From the NCBI GenBank assembly GCA_963699215.1, contig OY969422.1, positions 744,001 through 808,000 of the forward strand: 64,000 nucleotides of DNA. The letters are read 5' to 3'. Made by a program: the position numbers and the translations under genes. Positions 14,061-22,071 of this stretch are shown piece after piece. Below the pieces are notes generated by a model, which was not told the DNA's origin, did not search any database, and worked only from the letters and a program-made list of their open reading frames with translations. The number at the start of each line of letters is the position of its first letter. Positions within the stretch are counted from its first letter, which is position 1. This stretch comes from VRUE01 sp963699215. Its GTDB lineage: Bacteria; Actinomycetota; Thermoleophilia; Solirubrobacterales; 70-9.

Positions 14061-16573
14061 GGGCCGCCGCGAAGCAGGCGCGGATCGCCGTCCTGCTCAC
14101 CCGCCACCTGCTGCACACGATGGGACGCCACCGGGCCCGGGCGGCGATCCTGCTGGCGGCGCTCTCGGTCGCGCTCGGGATCGGCATCGGCCTGCTCGCC
14201 TTCGTCTCCAGCATCGAAGACTCGTTCCGCGAGCGGGGCAAGGCGGTCGGCGGCGTCTCCGACTTCCAGGTCGAACCGGTCTCGCCGACCGCCTCGCTCC
14301 CGGCCCGGCTCGCCTCCGAGCTTGGCCGGATACCGGGGACCCGCTACGCGGTGCCGATGGCGCAGCAACGCGTCACCCTGGCGGTCGGGAAGGAGTCCGC
14401 GGTGGCGACGGCGATCGGAATCGACCGCTCGGCCCGCCGCCTGCGCAGCGCCGTCCAGCGCGAGCTCGACCTCGACGCGAGCGGCGCCGGCCGACCCGGA
14501 ATCGCCCTCACCCGCGCCCTGGCTCGGGAGCTGGGCGGGGTCGAGCCGGGGCAGCGGCTGAACGTCTTCGCCTACGGCCGCTCGCCGCGGCTGAAGGTGG
14601 GACGAATCGTCGACGCCGACGCGGCGATCGAGGACATCGTCACCCTGCCCCGGGCGCAGCTGCAGCGGTTGAGGGGCGCGCCCGGCCGGCCCAATGTCGT
14701 CTACGTCAAGCTCGGCCCGGGCGCCTCCTCGTCGGCCTGGGAACGCCGCGCCCAGGCGATCCTGCCGGCGAACGCGAAGCTGGCGACCGCCGCGACGAGC
14801 CAGGAGGAGCTGAGCCACGTCCTCGACTTCACCGTGCGGGCGCCCACCCTCGTCTTCGGGCTGGTCGTGCTGGCGATCGCGGCGCTGCTCATCTACGTCC
14901 TGCAGCTGATGCGGATGCTGGAGCGGCAGGAGGATCTCGGCCTGCTGCGGGCGCTGGGCTCGGGACGGGTGGCGCCGGTGCTCGCCGAGAGCGCGGTGCT
15001 CGCCGTGCTGCTCGCCGCCGCACTCGTTCCCGGAATCTTGATCGGCACCCCGATCGCCCACTATCTCGCCGCCCAGGTGCCGAGCTACCTGACGGACGTC
15101 TTCGGCTTCAACATGCAGGTCGAGGTCCGTCCGGGAGTCGTCGCGATCGCCGCCGGTGTGGCGCTGGCGGTCGGGGTCGCGGCGACCGTCGCCGCGCTCG
15201 CCTCGGCGCGCGGCTCGATCGCCTCCCAGCTCGGCCGCTCGCCGCAGGCGGGGGCCACGGTCGTCTCGACGATCTCGCTGCGCTCGGCGGCGGCGCTGAT
15301 CGCGGGCGGCGGCGGCTGCCTCGCGCTTGGGCTGGCGCTGAGCGGCTGGGGCGGGTACCCGGCTGCAGCGGCGGCGATCCTGATCGGCCTGGCGCTGCTG
15401 ACCCCGGGCGTCGTCGGGCTCGTCGCCCTGGCGCTGGGCCGGCGCGAGGGCAGCGGCCCGAAGGCGGTGATGGTCGCGCGCTCGGCCTTCGAGGCAAACC
15501 CGCGCCGCGCCGCCATGGCGGCGGCGATCATGGCGCTCGGGATCGCCGCGGTCGTGCCGCCGCAATTGGCGGAACGGGCGCTGGTCGATCGGCTCGACAA
15601 GATCATCGCGCCGATCCGGCCGCAGGCCGAGGAGCTGGTCGGCGCCGACGACGCCTACTACAGCGTTCCGATCACCGCCGGCTTCGCCCGCCGCGCCCTG
15701 CGCGACGAGGCGGCGCCGGCGAACCCGACCGTGTTCACCTTCATCAGCTACCGCGGCCGCAAGATCGAGCTTCGCGCCGTCGACGCGCAGGCTCGCGACG
15801 GCATCTTCAACAAAGGGATCGGGTTGTCGAGCGCCTTGCCCGAGCTGCGTCGCCATCCAGATGAAATCCTCATCTCGCGGGTGATGGCGGCGGGCCTCGG
15901 CCTGTCCAGCGGCGACGAGATCGAGCTCGACACGGTCTCCGGGCCGCGGCGGCTGAAGATCCGCGGCGAGGTCGAGGAATTCTCCTGGCCGTCCGGGACC
16001 ATCTTCATGGACATCCGCCGCTACCGACGGCTCTTCCGCACCGCCGCGATCAACGTGCTCGCCGTGCGCCGGCAGGGAATGGTCGACCGGCCGGCGCTCG
16101 CGCGGCTCCAACCGCTGCACACCTTCTCCGGCAGCGAACTGCGGGGCAGGATCGACGAACAGATGGACAAGAGCACGCAGGGCCTGCTGGCGATGCGGGG
16201 GCTGACCCTGCTCGCGGCGCTGGTCGCCGTCGGCGGCATCCTCGCCACCGCGGTCTTCGCCCGGCGACGGGAATGGGCGGTGCTGCGGGCGATGGGGATG
16301 CGCAGCGGCGGCCTCTTCGCGGCGCTGGCGCTGGAGACGCTGCTGGTGATGATCCTCGGCGGCCTCTGCGGCGCGATCGGAGGGATCGTCTCCTTCCGCG
16401 GTCCGACCCTCGGCTTCCTCGAGTCCCAGGGCTACGTCGTCGAGCACGGAATCGCGCCGCTCGCCGTCCTCGCCGTCTTCGCCGGCGCGGTGACGATCGG
16501 CACCGTCGCCACCGCCCTGCCCGCCTGGCTGACTGCTCGCGCGCCGCTCGCCGACGCGCTCTCCTACGAGTGA
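14057..16573 (+). CDS. FtsX-like ABC transporter permease
   Basis: 838-residue membrane protein. An N-terminal TM (RARAAILLAALSVALGIGIGLLAFVSS) precedes an extracellular domain of about 220 residues, then three TMs (VFGLVVLAIAALLIYVLQL; ESAVLAVLLAAALVPGILIG; GVVAIAAGVALAVGVAATVA). Two central TMs (SAAALIAGGGGCLALGLALSG; AAAAILIGLALLTPGVVGLVALALG) lead to a second TM-extracellular-TM unit ending in the FtsX/MacB permease block (LTLLAALVAVGGILATAVFA, LALETLLVMILGGLCGAIGG). The duplicated architecture is typical of actinobacterial FtsX-family permeases. Forms the exporter with the preceding ATPase; genes overlap by 4 nt. Confidence 0.9.
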   Translation: MRAAAKQARIAVLLTRHLLHTMGRHRARAAILLAALSVALGIGIGLLAFVSSIEDSFRERGKAVGGVSDFQVEPVSPTASLPARLASELGRIPGTRYAVPMAQQRVTLAVGKESAVATAIGIDRSARRLRSAVQRELDLDASGAGRPGIALTRALARELGGVEPGQRLNVFAYGRSPRLKVGRIVDADAAIEDIVTLPRAQLQRLRGAPGRPNVVYVKLGPGASSSAWERRAQAILPANAKLATAATSQEELSHVLDFTVRAPTLVFGLVVLAIAALLIYVLQLMRMLERQEDLGLLRALGSGRVAPVLAESAVLAVLLAAALVPGILIGTPIAHYLAAQVPSYLTDVFGFNMQVEVRPGVVAIAAGVALAVGVAATVAALASARGSIASQLGRSPQAGATVVSTISLRSAAALIAGGGGCLALGLALSGWGGYPAAAAAILIGLALLTPGVVGLVALALGRREGSGPKAVMVARSAFEANPRRAAMAAAIMALGIAAVVPPQLAERALVDRLDKIIAPIRPQAEELVGADDAYYSVPITAGFARRALRDEAAPANPTVFTFISYRGRKIELRAVDAQARDGIFNKGIGLSSALPELRRHPDEILISRVMAAGLGLSSGDEIELDTVSGPRRLKIRGEVEEFSWPSGTIFMDIRRYRRLFRTAAINVLAVRRQGMVDRPALARLQPLHTFSGSELRGRIDEQMDKSTQGLLAMRGLTLLAALVAVGGILATAVFARRREWAVLRAMGMRSGGLFAALALETLLVMILGGLCGAIGGIVSFRGPTLGFLESQGYVVEHGIAPLAVLAVFAGAVTIGTVATALPAWLTARAPLADALSYE

Positions 16574-16578
16574 CCGCG

Positions 16579-17232
16579 ATGTCTGGCCAGACCAAAGCCG
16601 GCACCTCCGCCCGCGGCGAAGCGACGCGGGCGCGGCTGCTCGACGCCGCCGTCGAGCTGCTCGAGGAGGGCGGCTACGCAGCCGCCTCGGTCGCCGCGAT
16701 CGCGCGGCGCAGCGACGTCGCGGCCGGCGCCCTCTACCGCCACTTCCCCTCGAAGGCGGAGCTCTTCGTCGAGGTGTTCCGCAGCGCCGCCGAGCAGGAG
16801 CTGGCGGCCCTGCAGGAGGCCAGCGCCGAGCCCGGGACCGTGGCCGAGAAGCTGGAGGCGGTGGTGCGCGAGTTCACCCGCAGCGCGCTGAGCCAGCCGC
16901 GGCTTGCCTGGGCGCTCGGCTACGAGCCGGTCGATCCCCTGGTCGACGCCGAGCGTCTCGCCTACCGGCAGACCTACCGCGAACGCCTCGCCGCGCTGAT
17001 CAGGGCGGGGATAGCCGCGGGCGAGCTGCCCGATCAGGACCCGGACCTGACCGCCGCCTCGCTGATCGGCGCGATCAGCGAGGCCCTGGTCAGCCCGCTC
17101 TCGCCGGTCGCCGGCGAGGACGTCGACCCCGAGCGGCTGGCCACATCCCTCTCCGCTCTCTGCCTGCGCGCGGCCGGGGCCGCTCAGGCGCCCTCCGCCG
17201 GCGCGGCGAAGGCGCGGCGGACGAGGCCGTAG
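16579..17232 (+). CDS. TetR family transcriptional regulator
   Basis: 217-residue repressor. The N-terminal helix-turn-helix spans about residues 16-62 (ARLLDAAVELLEEGGYAAAS, VAAIARRSDVAAGALYRHFP), followed by an all-helical ligand domain. It follows the permease gene by 5 nt and so belongs to the same operon; the 13295-13310 palindrome is its likely target. The ATG at 16579 is chosen because the longer frame upstream is the permease in another frame. Its last 49 bases overlap the end of the convergent TauE-type gene. Confidence 0.9.
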   Translation: MSGQTKAGTSARGEATRARLLDAAVELLEEGGYAAASVAAIARRSDVAAGALYRHFPSKAELFVEVFRSAAEQELAALQEASAEPGTVAEKLEAVVREFTRSALSQPRLAWALGYEPVDPLVDAERLAYRQTYRERLAALIRAGIAAGELPDQDPDLTAASLIGAISEALVSPLSPVAGEDVDPERLATSLSALCLRAAGAAQAPSAGAAKARRTRP

Positions 17233-17564
17233 GCGACGTAGAGCGCCAGGGCGGCGAAGGAGAGTTCGAGGACGCGCTGCGAGACCTCGTTGGCGACGAC
17301 GACCCCGATCAGGACGCCGAGCGGCGAGAGGGCGCCGATGACCAGCGCGGCGCGGAGGTCGAGGTTTCCGTAGGCCCTCTGGCGGTAGGCGCCGACCAGG
17401 GCGACGATCACGATCATCAGCAGCGAGGTCGACTCGCCCTCGACCTGGGAGAGGCCGAGGAAGATCGTCAGCGCCGGCACGAAGAGGACGCCGCCGCCGA
17501 CGCCGACCAGGCCGCCGGCGAGGCCGCCGGCGACGGCGATCAGGGCCGCGAGCAGCTCATCCAT
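17184..17564 (-). CDS. TauE/SafE family half-protein (C-terminal half)
   Basis: 126-residue membrane protein equal to one repeat of a TauE/SafE anion exporter: four hydrophobic segments and the repeat signature LVGVGGGVLFVPAL. The preceding gene (17583-17948) supplies the other repeat. Both are in the same reading frame, separated only by one TGA and six sense codons, so they may be a naturally split pair that co-assembles or one gene with a nonsense codon. Family members export sulfite, sulfoacetate or similar anions. The 3' end overlaps tetR by 49 bp, tail to tail. Confidence 0.8.
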   Translation of the reverse strand: MDELLAALIAVAGGLAGGLVGVGGGVLFVPALTIFLGLSQVEGESTSLLMIVIVALVGAYRQRAYGNLDLRAALVIGALSPLGVLIGVVVANEVSQRVLELSFAALALYVAYGLVRRAFAAPAEGA

Positions 17565-17582
17565 CGCTCGGTCGCTCCGCGC

Positions 17583-17948
17583 TCATCGGACGATCAGCTC
17601 GATTGCGATCGCGATCAGCAGGGCGGCGAAGAGCAGCGACACGGCGCGCTGCGAGATCCGCTGCTGGATCGCCGTGCCGGCGACGACGCCCCCGATCGCC
17701 GGGATCGAGAGCAGCAGGCCGGTGCCGACGTGGACGTTGCCGTAGAGGCCGCCCTGGGCGAGGGCGCCGAGCAGGCCGATGAGGACGATCGCGCCGAGGC
17801 TGGTGCCGGTCGCGAGCCGCTCCCCGTAGCCGAACCAGAAGATCAGCAGCGGCACGATCACGGTGCCTCCGCCGACCCCGAAGAGGCCGCTGAAGACGCC
17901 GGCGAGGGTGCCGATCGCGGCGAGCCTCATCGTCCGCTGGGAGGGCAT
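17583..17948 (-). CDS. TauE/SafE family half-protein (N-terminal half)
   Basis: 121-residue membrane protein with about four TMs and the repeat signature FGVGGGTVIVPLL near residue 25. Full-length TauE/SafE proteins (about 240-260 aa) contain two such repeats in one chain; here the chain ends ELIVR at a TGA, and the second half restarts 18 nt later in the same frame. ATG at 17948; divergent from the trehalose phosphatase gene (GTG 17967), leaving 18 nt for both start regions. Confidence 0.8.
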   Translation of the reverse strand: MPSQRTMRLAAIGTLAGVFSGLFGVGGGTVIVPLLIFWFGYGERLATGTSLGAIVLIGLLGALAQGGLYGNVHVGTGLLLSIPAIGGVVAGTAIQQRISQRAVSLLFAALLIAIAIELIVR

Positions 17949-17966
17949 CGCGCGATACTAAGCGCC

Positions 17967-18788
17967 GTGTCTCCCGAATCCGGCAGAGGGGAGCGCGGGG
18001 CGGGGCTTAAGCCGCTGGCGCCACTGCGGGCAGCGCCCGCGCGCGCGGCGGTCCTCACCGACGTCGACGGGACCCTGGCCCCGATCGTCGCCCGGCCGGA
18101 GCTGGCGGCGGTGCCGCGCCGGGCCAGCGAGCTGCTGGCGGGGTTGAGCGAGCGCTACGGCCTGGTCGGCTGCATCTCCGGTCGCCGGGCAGAGGAGGCG
18201 CGGCGGCTGGTCGGCGTCGCCGGGATCGCCTACGCGGGGAACCACGGCCTCGAACTGCTGCTGTCGGGAGACGAGGCCCCTCGCCTCGATCCCTCGCTGC
18301 AAGGGCGCGAGCGCGACGCGGCGAGCTTCGTCTCCGAGCTGGGAGCCGGGGCGCTGGCCGGGGCCGGGCTGCGGCTGGAGGACAAGGGCCCGATCCAGGC
18401 GCTGCACTGGCGCGGCGCCGAGGACGATGCGCGGGCCGAGTCGCGCGCCCACGAGATCGCCGCCGCGGCGGGCCGCGCGGGGCTCGAGCTGCGCTGGGGG
18501 CGCAAGGTGCTGGAGCTGCGCCCGGCGGGCGGCGGCGGCAAGGATGCCGCGGTCGCGGCGCTGCTCGCTGCCGACGGGCTGGCGGCGGCGGTCTACGCCG
18601 GCGACGACCGCACCGACCTCGACGCCTTCCGCCGGCTGCGGCAATTGCGCGAGAGCGGCGAGCTGGAGACCGCCGTCTGCGTCGGGGTCCTCTCCGCGGA
18701 GGGCCCGGCGGAGCTGGCGGAGGAGGCCGACCTCACGGTCGACGGCCCGGGCGGGTGGCTGGCCCTGCTGGAGACCTTGGCAGAGTAG
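17967..18788 (+). CDS. otsB: Trehalose-6-phosphate phosphatase
   Basis: HAD-superfamily phosphatase of 273 residues that removes phosphate from trehalose-6-phosphate, the last step of OtsA-OtsB trehalose synthesis. Motif I is Asp32-Val-Asp34-Gly-Thr (TDVDGTLAPI), motif II GCISGRR, the family GNHGLE follows near residue 90, and the C-terminal GDDRTDLDAF carries the Mg-binding Asp pair. GTG at 17967 is preferred because translation upstream overlaps the divergent gene. No OtsA gene lies nearby. A membrane protein gene follows after 5 nt. Confidence 0.88.
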   Translation: MSPESGRGERGAGLKPLAPLRAAPARAAVLTDVDGTLAPIVARPELAAVPRRASELLAGLSERYGLVGCISGRRAEEARRLVGVAGIAYAGNHGLELLLSGDEAPRLDPSLQGRERDAASFVSELGAGALAGAGLRLEDKGPIQALHWRGAEDDARAESRAHEIAAAAGRAGLELRWGRKVLELRPAGGGGKDAAVAALLAADGLAAAVYAGDDRTDLDAFRRLRQLRESGELETAVCVGVLSAEGPAELAEEADLTVDGPGGWLALLETLAE

Positions 18789-18793
18789 GCACG

Positions 18794-19309
18794 ATGCCCT
18801 ACACCGATCTGCTGCGGATCACGGTCTTCCTGACCGGCGCCGAGGCGACCGCACTGGGGGCGATCACGGCGCTCGCCGCCGGGCGCGACGCCGACGCCAC
18901 GACGGTCTTCGTCGCCGCCGCCTGGTGGTCGGTGGCGTTCGTCCTCGGCCTCTACCTCGGCCGGCCGGCGCGCGCCGCCGACGGCGTCCGCGACGCGCTC
19001 GCCCGCGCGCGCACCGCCACCGCGCTCCCCGAGGAGTCGCCGGGTCGGATCGCCGCGGCGCGCCTCTGGCCCATCGGCCTTACCGCCCTCGCCGCCGGCG
19101 TCCTCGGCGTCCTCTTCCCCGGCGTCGCCGCGGTCGGCGCCGGCTACGCCCTCCTCGTCGCCCTCGCGATGCGCACCCGCGAGGCCGCCGTGCTCGGCAT
19201 CGAGCACCGCGACGGCGTCAAGTTCTACGTCGTCCCCGGCTCCGCCCTGCGCCCGATCGAGCTCGTCCGCACGCCGGGACTGCGCAGCGAACGCCTGCGC
19301 TCGTACTGA
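18794..19309 (+). CDS. Membrane protein of unknown function
   Basis: 171 residues with about four hydrophobic segments: DLLRITVFLTGAEATALGAI, TTVFVAAAWWSVAFVLGLYLG, LWPIGLTALAAGVLGVLF and VAAVGAGYALLVALAM. A cytosolic C-terminus contains EHRDGVKFYVVPGSALRPIEL. ATG at 18794 is chosen, 5 nt after otsB, because an upstream in-frame start would overlap that gene. Probably co-transcribed with otsB. I recognise no family. Confidence 0.7.
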   Translation: MPYTDLLRITVFLTGAEATALGAITALAAGRDADATTVFVAAAWWSVAFVLGLYLGRPARAADGVRDALARARTATALPEESPGRIAAARLWPIGLTALAAGVLGVLFPGVAAVGAGYALLVALAMRTREAAVLGIEHRDGVKFYVVPGSALRPIELVRTPGLRSERLRSY

Positions 19310-19324
19310 GCAGAGAAAACGGGA

Positions 19325-19346
19325 ACGGCCCGCCAGAGCGGGCCGT
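19325..19346. terminator. GC hairpin terminator (U-rich on minus strand)
   Basis: ACGGCCCGC pairs with GCGGGCCGT across a 4-nt loop. On the minus strand it is followed by TCCCGTTTTCTC, a usable intrinsic-terminator tail for transcription through the tRNA-like element. It also follows the plus-strand membrane-protein gene by 15 nt and may serve both directions. Confidence 0.6.
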
Positions 19347-19439
19347 CGCCAAATCTGGGGAGCCGGTGAATCCGTGTGGCCCCAATATCGCACGCCGATG
19401 ATAGCGAACCGGTCCTCGATCTCGCAGACAGAGCGTTAC

Positions 19440-19507
19440 GCCCCCGGAGGGAGTCGAACCCTCGCTCCCCAATTGCGATATTGGGATCCGGATCCGCCGG
19501 CGGGGGC
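19440..19507 (-). tRNA. tRNA-like element, probably a degenerate or atypical tRNA
   Basis: Read on the minus strand, a 7-bp acceptor helix (GCCCCCG with CGGGGGC) and a perfect T-arm (GAGGG-TTCGACT-CCCTC) are in the right register. An anticodon-like hairpin CCCAAT-ATCGCA-ATTGGG lies between. The D-arm is abnormal: instead of the usual TAGCTCAG-type sequence there is CCGGCGGATCCGG, and the molecule is 68 nt rather than 72-90. No CCA is encoded. It could be a tRNA remnant or a tRNA-like RNA; an amino acid cannot be assigned. No other tRNA is seen in the window. Confidence 0.35.
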
Positions 19508-19575
19508 TACCGCCGCTTTCGCGACATCCGCAGACTACAGATTTCGCAGAGCACTGTCTGACAGACAGTAGATTC

Positions 19576-21306
19576 CTAACGAATCAGCTTCTTGAACTCC
19601 GCCCAGCCGCGCGTGTTGGCGACGTCCCCGGCGGTCAGCCAGGCGCGGCGGGCGGTCGCCACCGCGTAGGCCATGTTGCCCAGCGTGTCGACGCCGTGGG
19701 CGTCGGTGTTGAGGACGATCGTCGCGCCGGCTTCGCGGGCGAGGCGGGCGTGGTGCTCGGAGAGGTCGCGGCGGTTCGGGTTGCCGTTGATCTCCAGCAT
19801 CGTGCCGGCGCGCGCTGCCGCCTCGACCACCGCCTCGACGTCGACGTCGTAGGGCTCGCGGCGGCCGATCAGGCGGCCGGTGAGGTGGCCGATGCAGTCG
19901 ACGTGAGGGTTCTCGATCGCCGCCAGGACCCGCTTCGTCATCTCCTTCTCGGGGATCGAGAAGGAGGTGTGGACGCTGGCCACCACCCAGTCGAGCGCTT
20001 CGACCAGGTCGTCGGGGTAGTCGAGTGAGCCGTCGAGGCCGATGTTGATCTCGGAGCCGGCGAGCAGGCGGAAGCCGCGCACGCCCTCGTTCCACTCGCG
20101 CACCTCCTCGATCCGCTCCCAGAGCCGCTTGGCGGTGACGTGGTCGCCGAAGCCGTGGCTGGCCGAGTGGTCGGTGATCGCCATGTAGGCGTAGCCGCGC
20201 TCGCGCCCCGCCTCGGCCATCTCCTCCAGCGTGTTGCGGCCGTCGGAGAGCGTGGTGTGGGAGTGCAGGTCGCCGCGGATGTCCTCGACCGAGACCAGCT
20301 CGGGCAGCTTTCCCTCGCGCGCCGCCTTCAGCTCCCCGCGCCCCTCGCGCAGCTCCGGCTCGATGTAGGCGTAGCCGAGCCGCTCGTAGACCTCCTCCTC
20401 GCTCGTGCACAGCGTCGTCTCGCCGCTCTCGGTCTCGACGATCCCGTGCTCGGAGACGGAGAGGCCGCGAGCCACCGCCTCTTCGCGCAGCTGCACGTTG
20501 TGCGCCGCCGAGCCGGTGAAGTGCTGCAGCAGGTTGCCGAAGGCCTCGGGCGCGACGATCCGCAGGTCGACCGAGATCCCGTTGTGGGTCTGGGCTCGCA
20601 CGCCGTTGGCTCCGGCGTTGCCGGCGGCGGCGATCAGCGGCTGCCCGGCCAGGTGCTCGGCGAGCGCCGCCGGCTCCTCGGCGGTGGCGATCAGGTCGAT
20701 GTCCTTGCAGGTCTCGGCCCAGCGGCGCGCCGAGCCGGCGACCTCGACGCGCTTCGCGGCCGGGTGCTCGCGCAGCGCCGCCGCCAGCTCCTCGGCGATC
20801 GGCCGCACCGTCGAGAGCAGCACCCGGCCCGGGCCCTCGCCCGGCTCGCCGAGGCGCTCCAGCGCCGCCAGCACGTTCTCCTCGGCCTTCTCGCCGAGGC
20901 CCTTCAGCTCGCGGATGCGCTGCCCCTCCGCCGCCGCCTTCAGGTCCTCCATCGAGGCGACCCCGAGCTCGTCGTAGAGGCGCCGCGCGGTCTTCGCCCC
21001 CAGGCCCGGGACCCGCGTCACCTCGACCAGGGTCGGCGGGAACTTCGCCTTCAGCTTCACCGCGGCGGGAATCTCACCGGTTTCCAGCAGCGCGTCGATC
21101 TTCTCCGCCAGCGTCTTACCGACGCCGGGGATCTCGGTCGCCCGCCGCGCCGCCGCCAGCTCGGCGACCGAGACCGGGCTTTCGCGGATCGCCTTGGCAG
21201 CGGCCGAGTAGGCGAGGACGCGGTATTTGACCGCGCCGTCCAGCTCGTAGAGGACGCCCAGCTCCTCGAGGGCGGCGGCGATCTCGGCGTTGGTCACGTC
21301 CTGCAA
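19576..21306 (-). CDS. polX: DNA polymerase X family protein with PHP exonuclease domain
   Basis: 576-residue PolX for gap-filling DNA repair. The N-terminal 8-kDa-like helix-hairpin-helix region (IPGVGKTLAEKIDALLETG, VPGLGAKTARRLYDELG) is followed by the polymerase palm (VEVAGSARRWAETCKDIDLI) and a fingers/thumb region. The C-terminal PHP domain begins IRGDLHSHTTLSDGRNTLEE, with metal ligands DLHSH, ITDHS, H in ASVHTSF and LNTDAHG. This arrangement matches Bacillus PolX (3'-5' exonuclease plus polymerase). Start is TTG at 21306. Stands alone on the minus strand, divergent from trxA. Confidence 0.93.
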   Translation of the reverse strand: MQDVTNAEIAAALEELGVLYELDGAVKYRVLAYSAAAKAIRESPVSVAELAAARRATEIPGVGKTLAEKIDALLETGEIPAAVKLKAKFPPTLVEVTRVPGLGAKTARRLYDELGVASMEDLKAAAEGQRIRELKGLGEKAEENVLAALERLGEPGEGPGRVLLSTVRPIAEELAAALREHPAAKRVEVAGSARRWAETCKDIDLIATAEEPAALAEHLAGQPLIAAAGNAGANGVRAQTHNGISVDLRIVAPEAFGNLLQHFTGSAAHNVQLREEAVARGLSVSEHGIVETESGETTLCTSEEEVYERLGYAYIEPELREGRGELKAAREGKLPELVSVEDIRGDLHSHTTLSDGRNTLEEMAEAGRERGYAYMAITDHSASHGFGDHVTAKRLWERIEEVREWNEGVRGFRLLAGSEINIGLDGSLDYPDDLVEALDWVVASVHTSFSIPEKEMTKRVLAAIENPHVDCIGHLTGRLIGRREPYDVDVEAVVEAAARAGTMLEINGNPNRRDLSEHHARLAREAGATIVLNTDAHGVDTLGNMAYAVATARRAWLTAGDVANTRGWAEFKKLIR

Positions 21307-21376
21307 GTTAGCCTCACGGAGATGGTCGTCGATCTGACCGCCCCCGAGGCCCCTCGGCGGCTGCCTCCAACCTCGC

Positions 21377-21382
21377 TATACT
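21377..21382 (+). promoter_or_regulatory. Candidate -10 box for trxA
   Basis: TATACT lies 48 nt upstream of the trxA GTG (21431) in an otherwise GC-rich 124-nt gap. No convincing -35 hexamer is seen 16-18 nt upstream, so the assignment is weak. Confidence 0.35.
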
Positions 21383-21430
21383 TTCTGAAGTATTGAGCGC
21401 TGAACCTCGACTTACGGGAGACCGATACCA

Positions 21431-21759
21431 GTGACCGGCAAGCTCACCGACGTGACCGACGCCACCTTCAAGTCCGACGTTCTGGAGGCCGACGGCCCCG
21501 TGCTGGTCGACTTCTGGGCCCCCTGGTGCGGCCCCTGCCGCGTCGTCCACCCGGTCCTCGAGGAGATCGACGCGCGAGCGCGAGCGACCTGAAGATCCTC
21601 AGCCTCAACGTCGACGAGAACCAGCAGACGGCGGCCCAGTACGAAGTGCTCTCGATCCCGACTCTGCTCCTCTTCAAGGACGGGGCGATCGCCAAGAAAG
21701 TCGTCGGGGCGATGCCGAAGCGCCGGCTCGAGGCCGAGCTGGAGCCGGCGCTCGCCTAG
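21431..21759 (+). pseudogene. trxA: Thioredoxin, frameshifted
   Basis: Thioredoxin-fold disulfide reductase. From GTG 21431 (GGGAGA ribosome site upstream) the frame reads through the active site VDFWAPWCGPCR and helix VHPVLEEIDARA, then hits TGA at 21590-21592. The rest of the fold (LKILSLNVDENQQTAAQYEV, LSIPTLLLFKDG, stop 21757-21759) continues in another frame. Removing two bases of the GC repeat around 21572-21586 gives one 108-residue thioredoxin, exactly the usual length. All catalytic residues and the cis-Pro (SIPT) are present. Either a 2-bp duplication inactivated the gene or the sequence has a local error; the tight fit favours error or a very recent event. Confidence 0.8.
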
Positions 21760-21792
21760 AGCGCCGGTCCGAGGCCACCGAGAGGCGACGCA

Positions 21793-21969
21793 ATGCCGTT
21801 CGTCCACATCCACTGGTTCGAGGGCCGCAGCGACGAGCAGAAGGCCGAGATCGCGAAGCGGATCGAAGCGGCGCTGGTCGAGGTGGCCGGCGCCGCCCCC
21901 GAGCACTGCTGGGTGAAGTTCTCCGACTCGCCGAAAACCGACTTCATCATCGGCGAGCGGGCTGAGTAG
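21793..21969 (+). CDS. Tautomerase (4-oxalocrotonate tautomerase family)
   Basis: 58-residue single-domain tautomerase. After removal of Met, Pro is N-terminal (MPFVHIHWFEGR), the catalytic base of the family; EGRSDEQKAEIAKRI and CWVKFSD match the standard beta-alpha-beta layout of 60-70-residue 4-OT proteins. It follows trxA by 33 nt on the same strand. Natural substrate unknown; some members act in aromatic meta-cleavage pathways. Its stop codon is immediately followed by palindromic element B1. Confidence 0.8.
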   Translation: MPFVHIHWFEGRSDEQKAEIAKRIEAALVEVAGAAPEHCWVKFSDSPKTDFIIGERAE

Positions 21970-22068
21970 GGGCCGGGTGCCCCTCCCCGGAGGCCGTTGC
22001 GCAGCTGATCGTTGGTGCAGGGTTGGAGTGTGGTTCCCGGAGCCTCCGGGGGAGGGGCACCCGGCCCC
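21969..22068. repeat. Structured palindromic element, family B, copy 1
   Basis: Terminal inverted repeats of 25/26 nt with a single bulge (21969-21993 and 22043-22068) start on the last base of the tautomerase stop codon and end 4 nt before the ileS stop. The 49-nt interior begins CCGTTGCGCAGCTGATCG and continues with a block ending GTGGTTCCC. The same interior, in the opposite orientation, is found at 33282-33332, while the outer parts of the arms differ. Confidence 0.85.
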
Positions 22069-22071
22069 GTT

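Noticed and set aside
13355..16447. 1030-codon open frame on the minus strand opposite the ABC ATPase and FtsX genes
   Set aside because: Arg/Asp/Gln-rich low-complexity translation with no domains, fully antisense to two clear genes. It reflects the scarcity of stop codons at high GC.
21431..21759. Programmed ribosomal frameshift in trxA
   Set aside because: No slippery heptamer or downstream pseudoknot near the shift, and thioredoxins are not known to use one. A 2-bp duplication or sequence error in the GC repeat is simpler.
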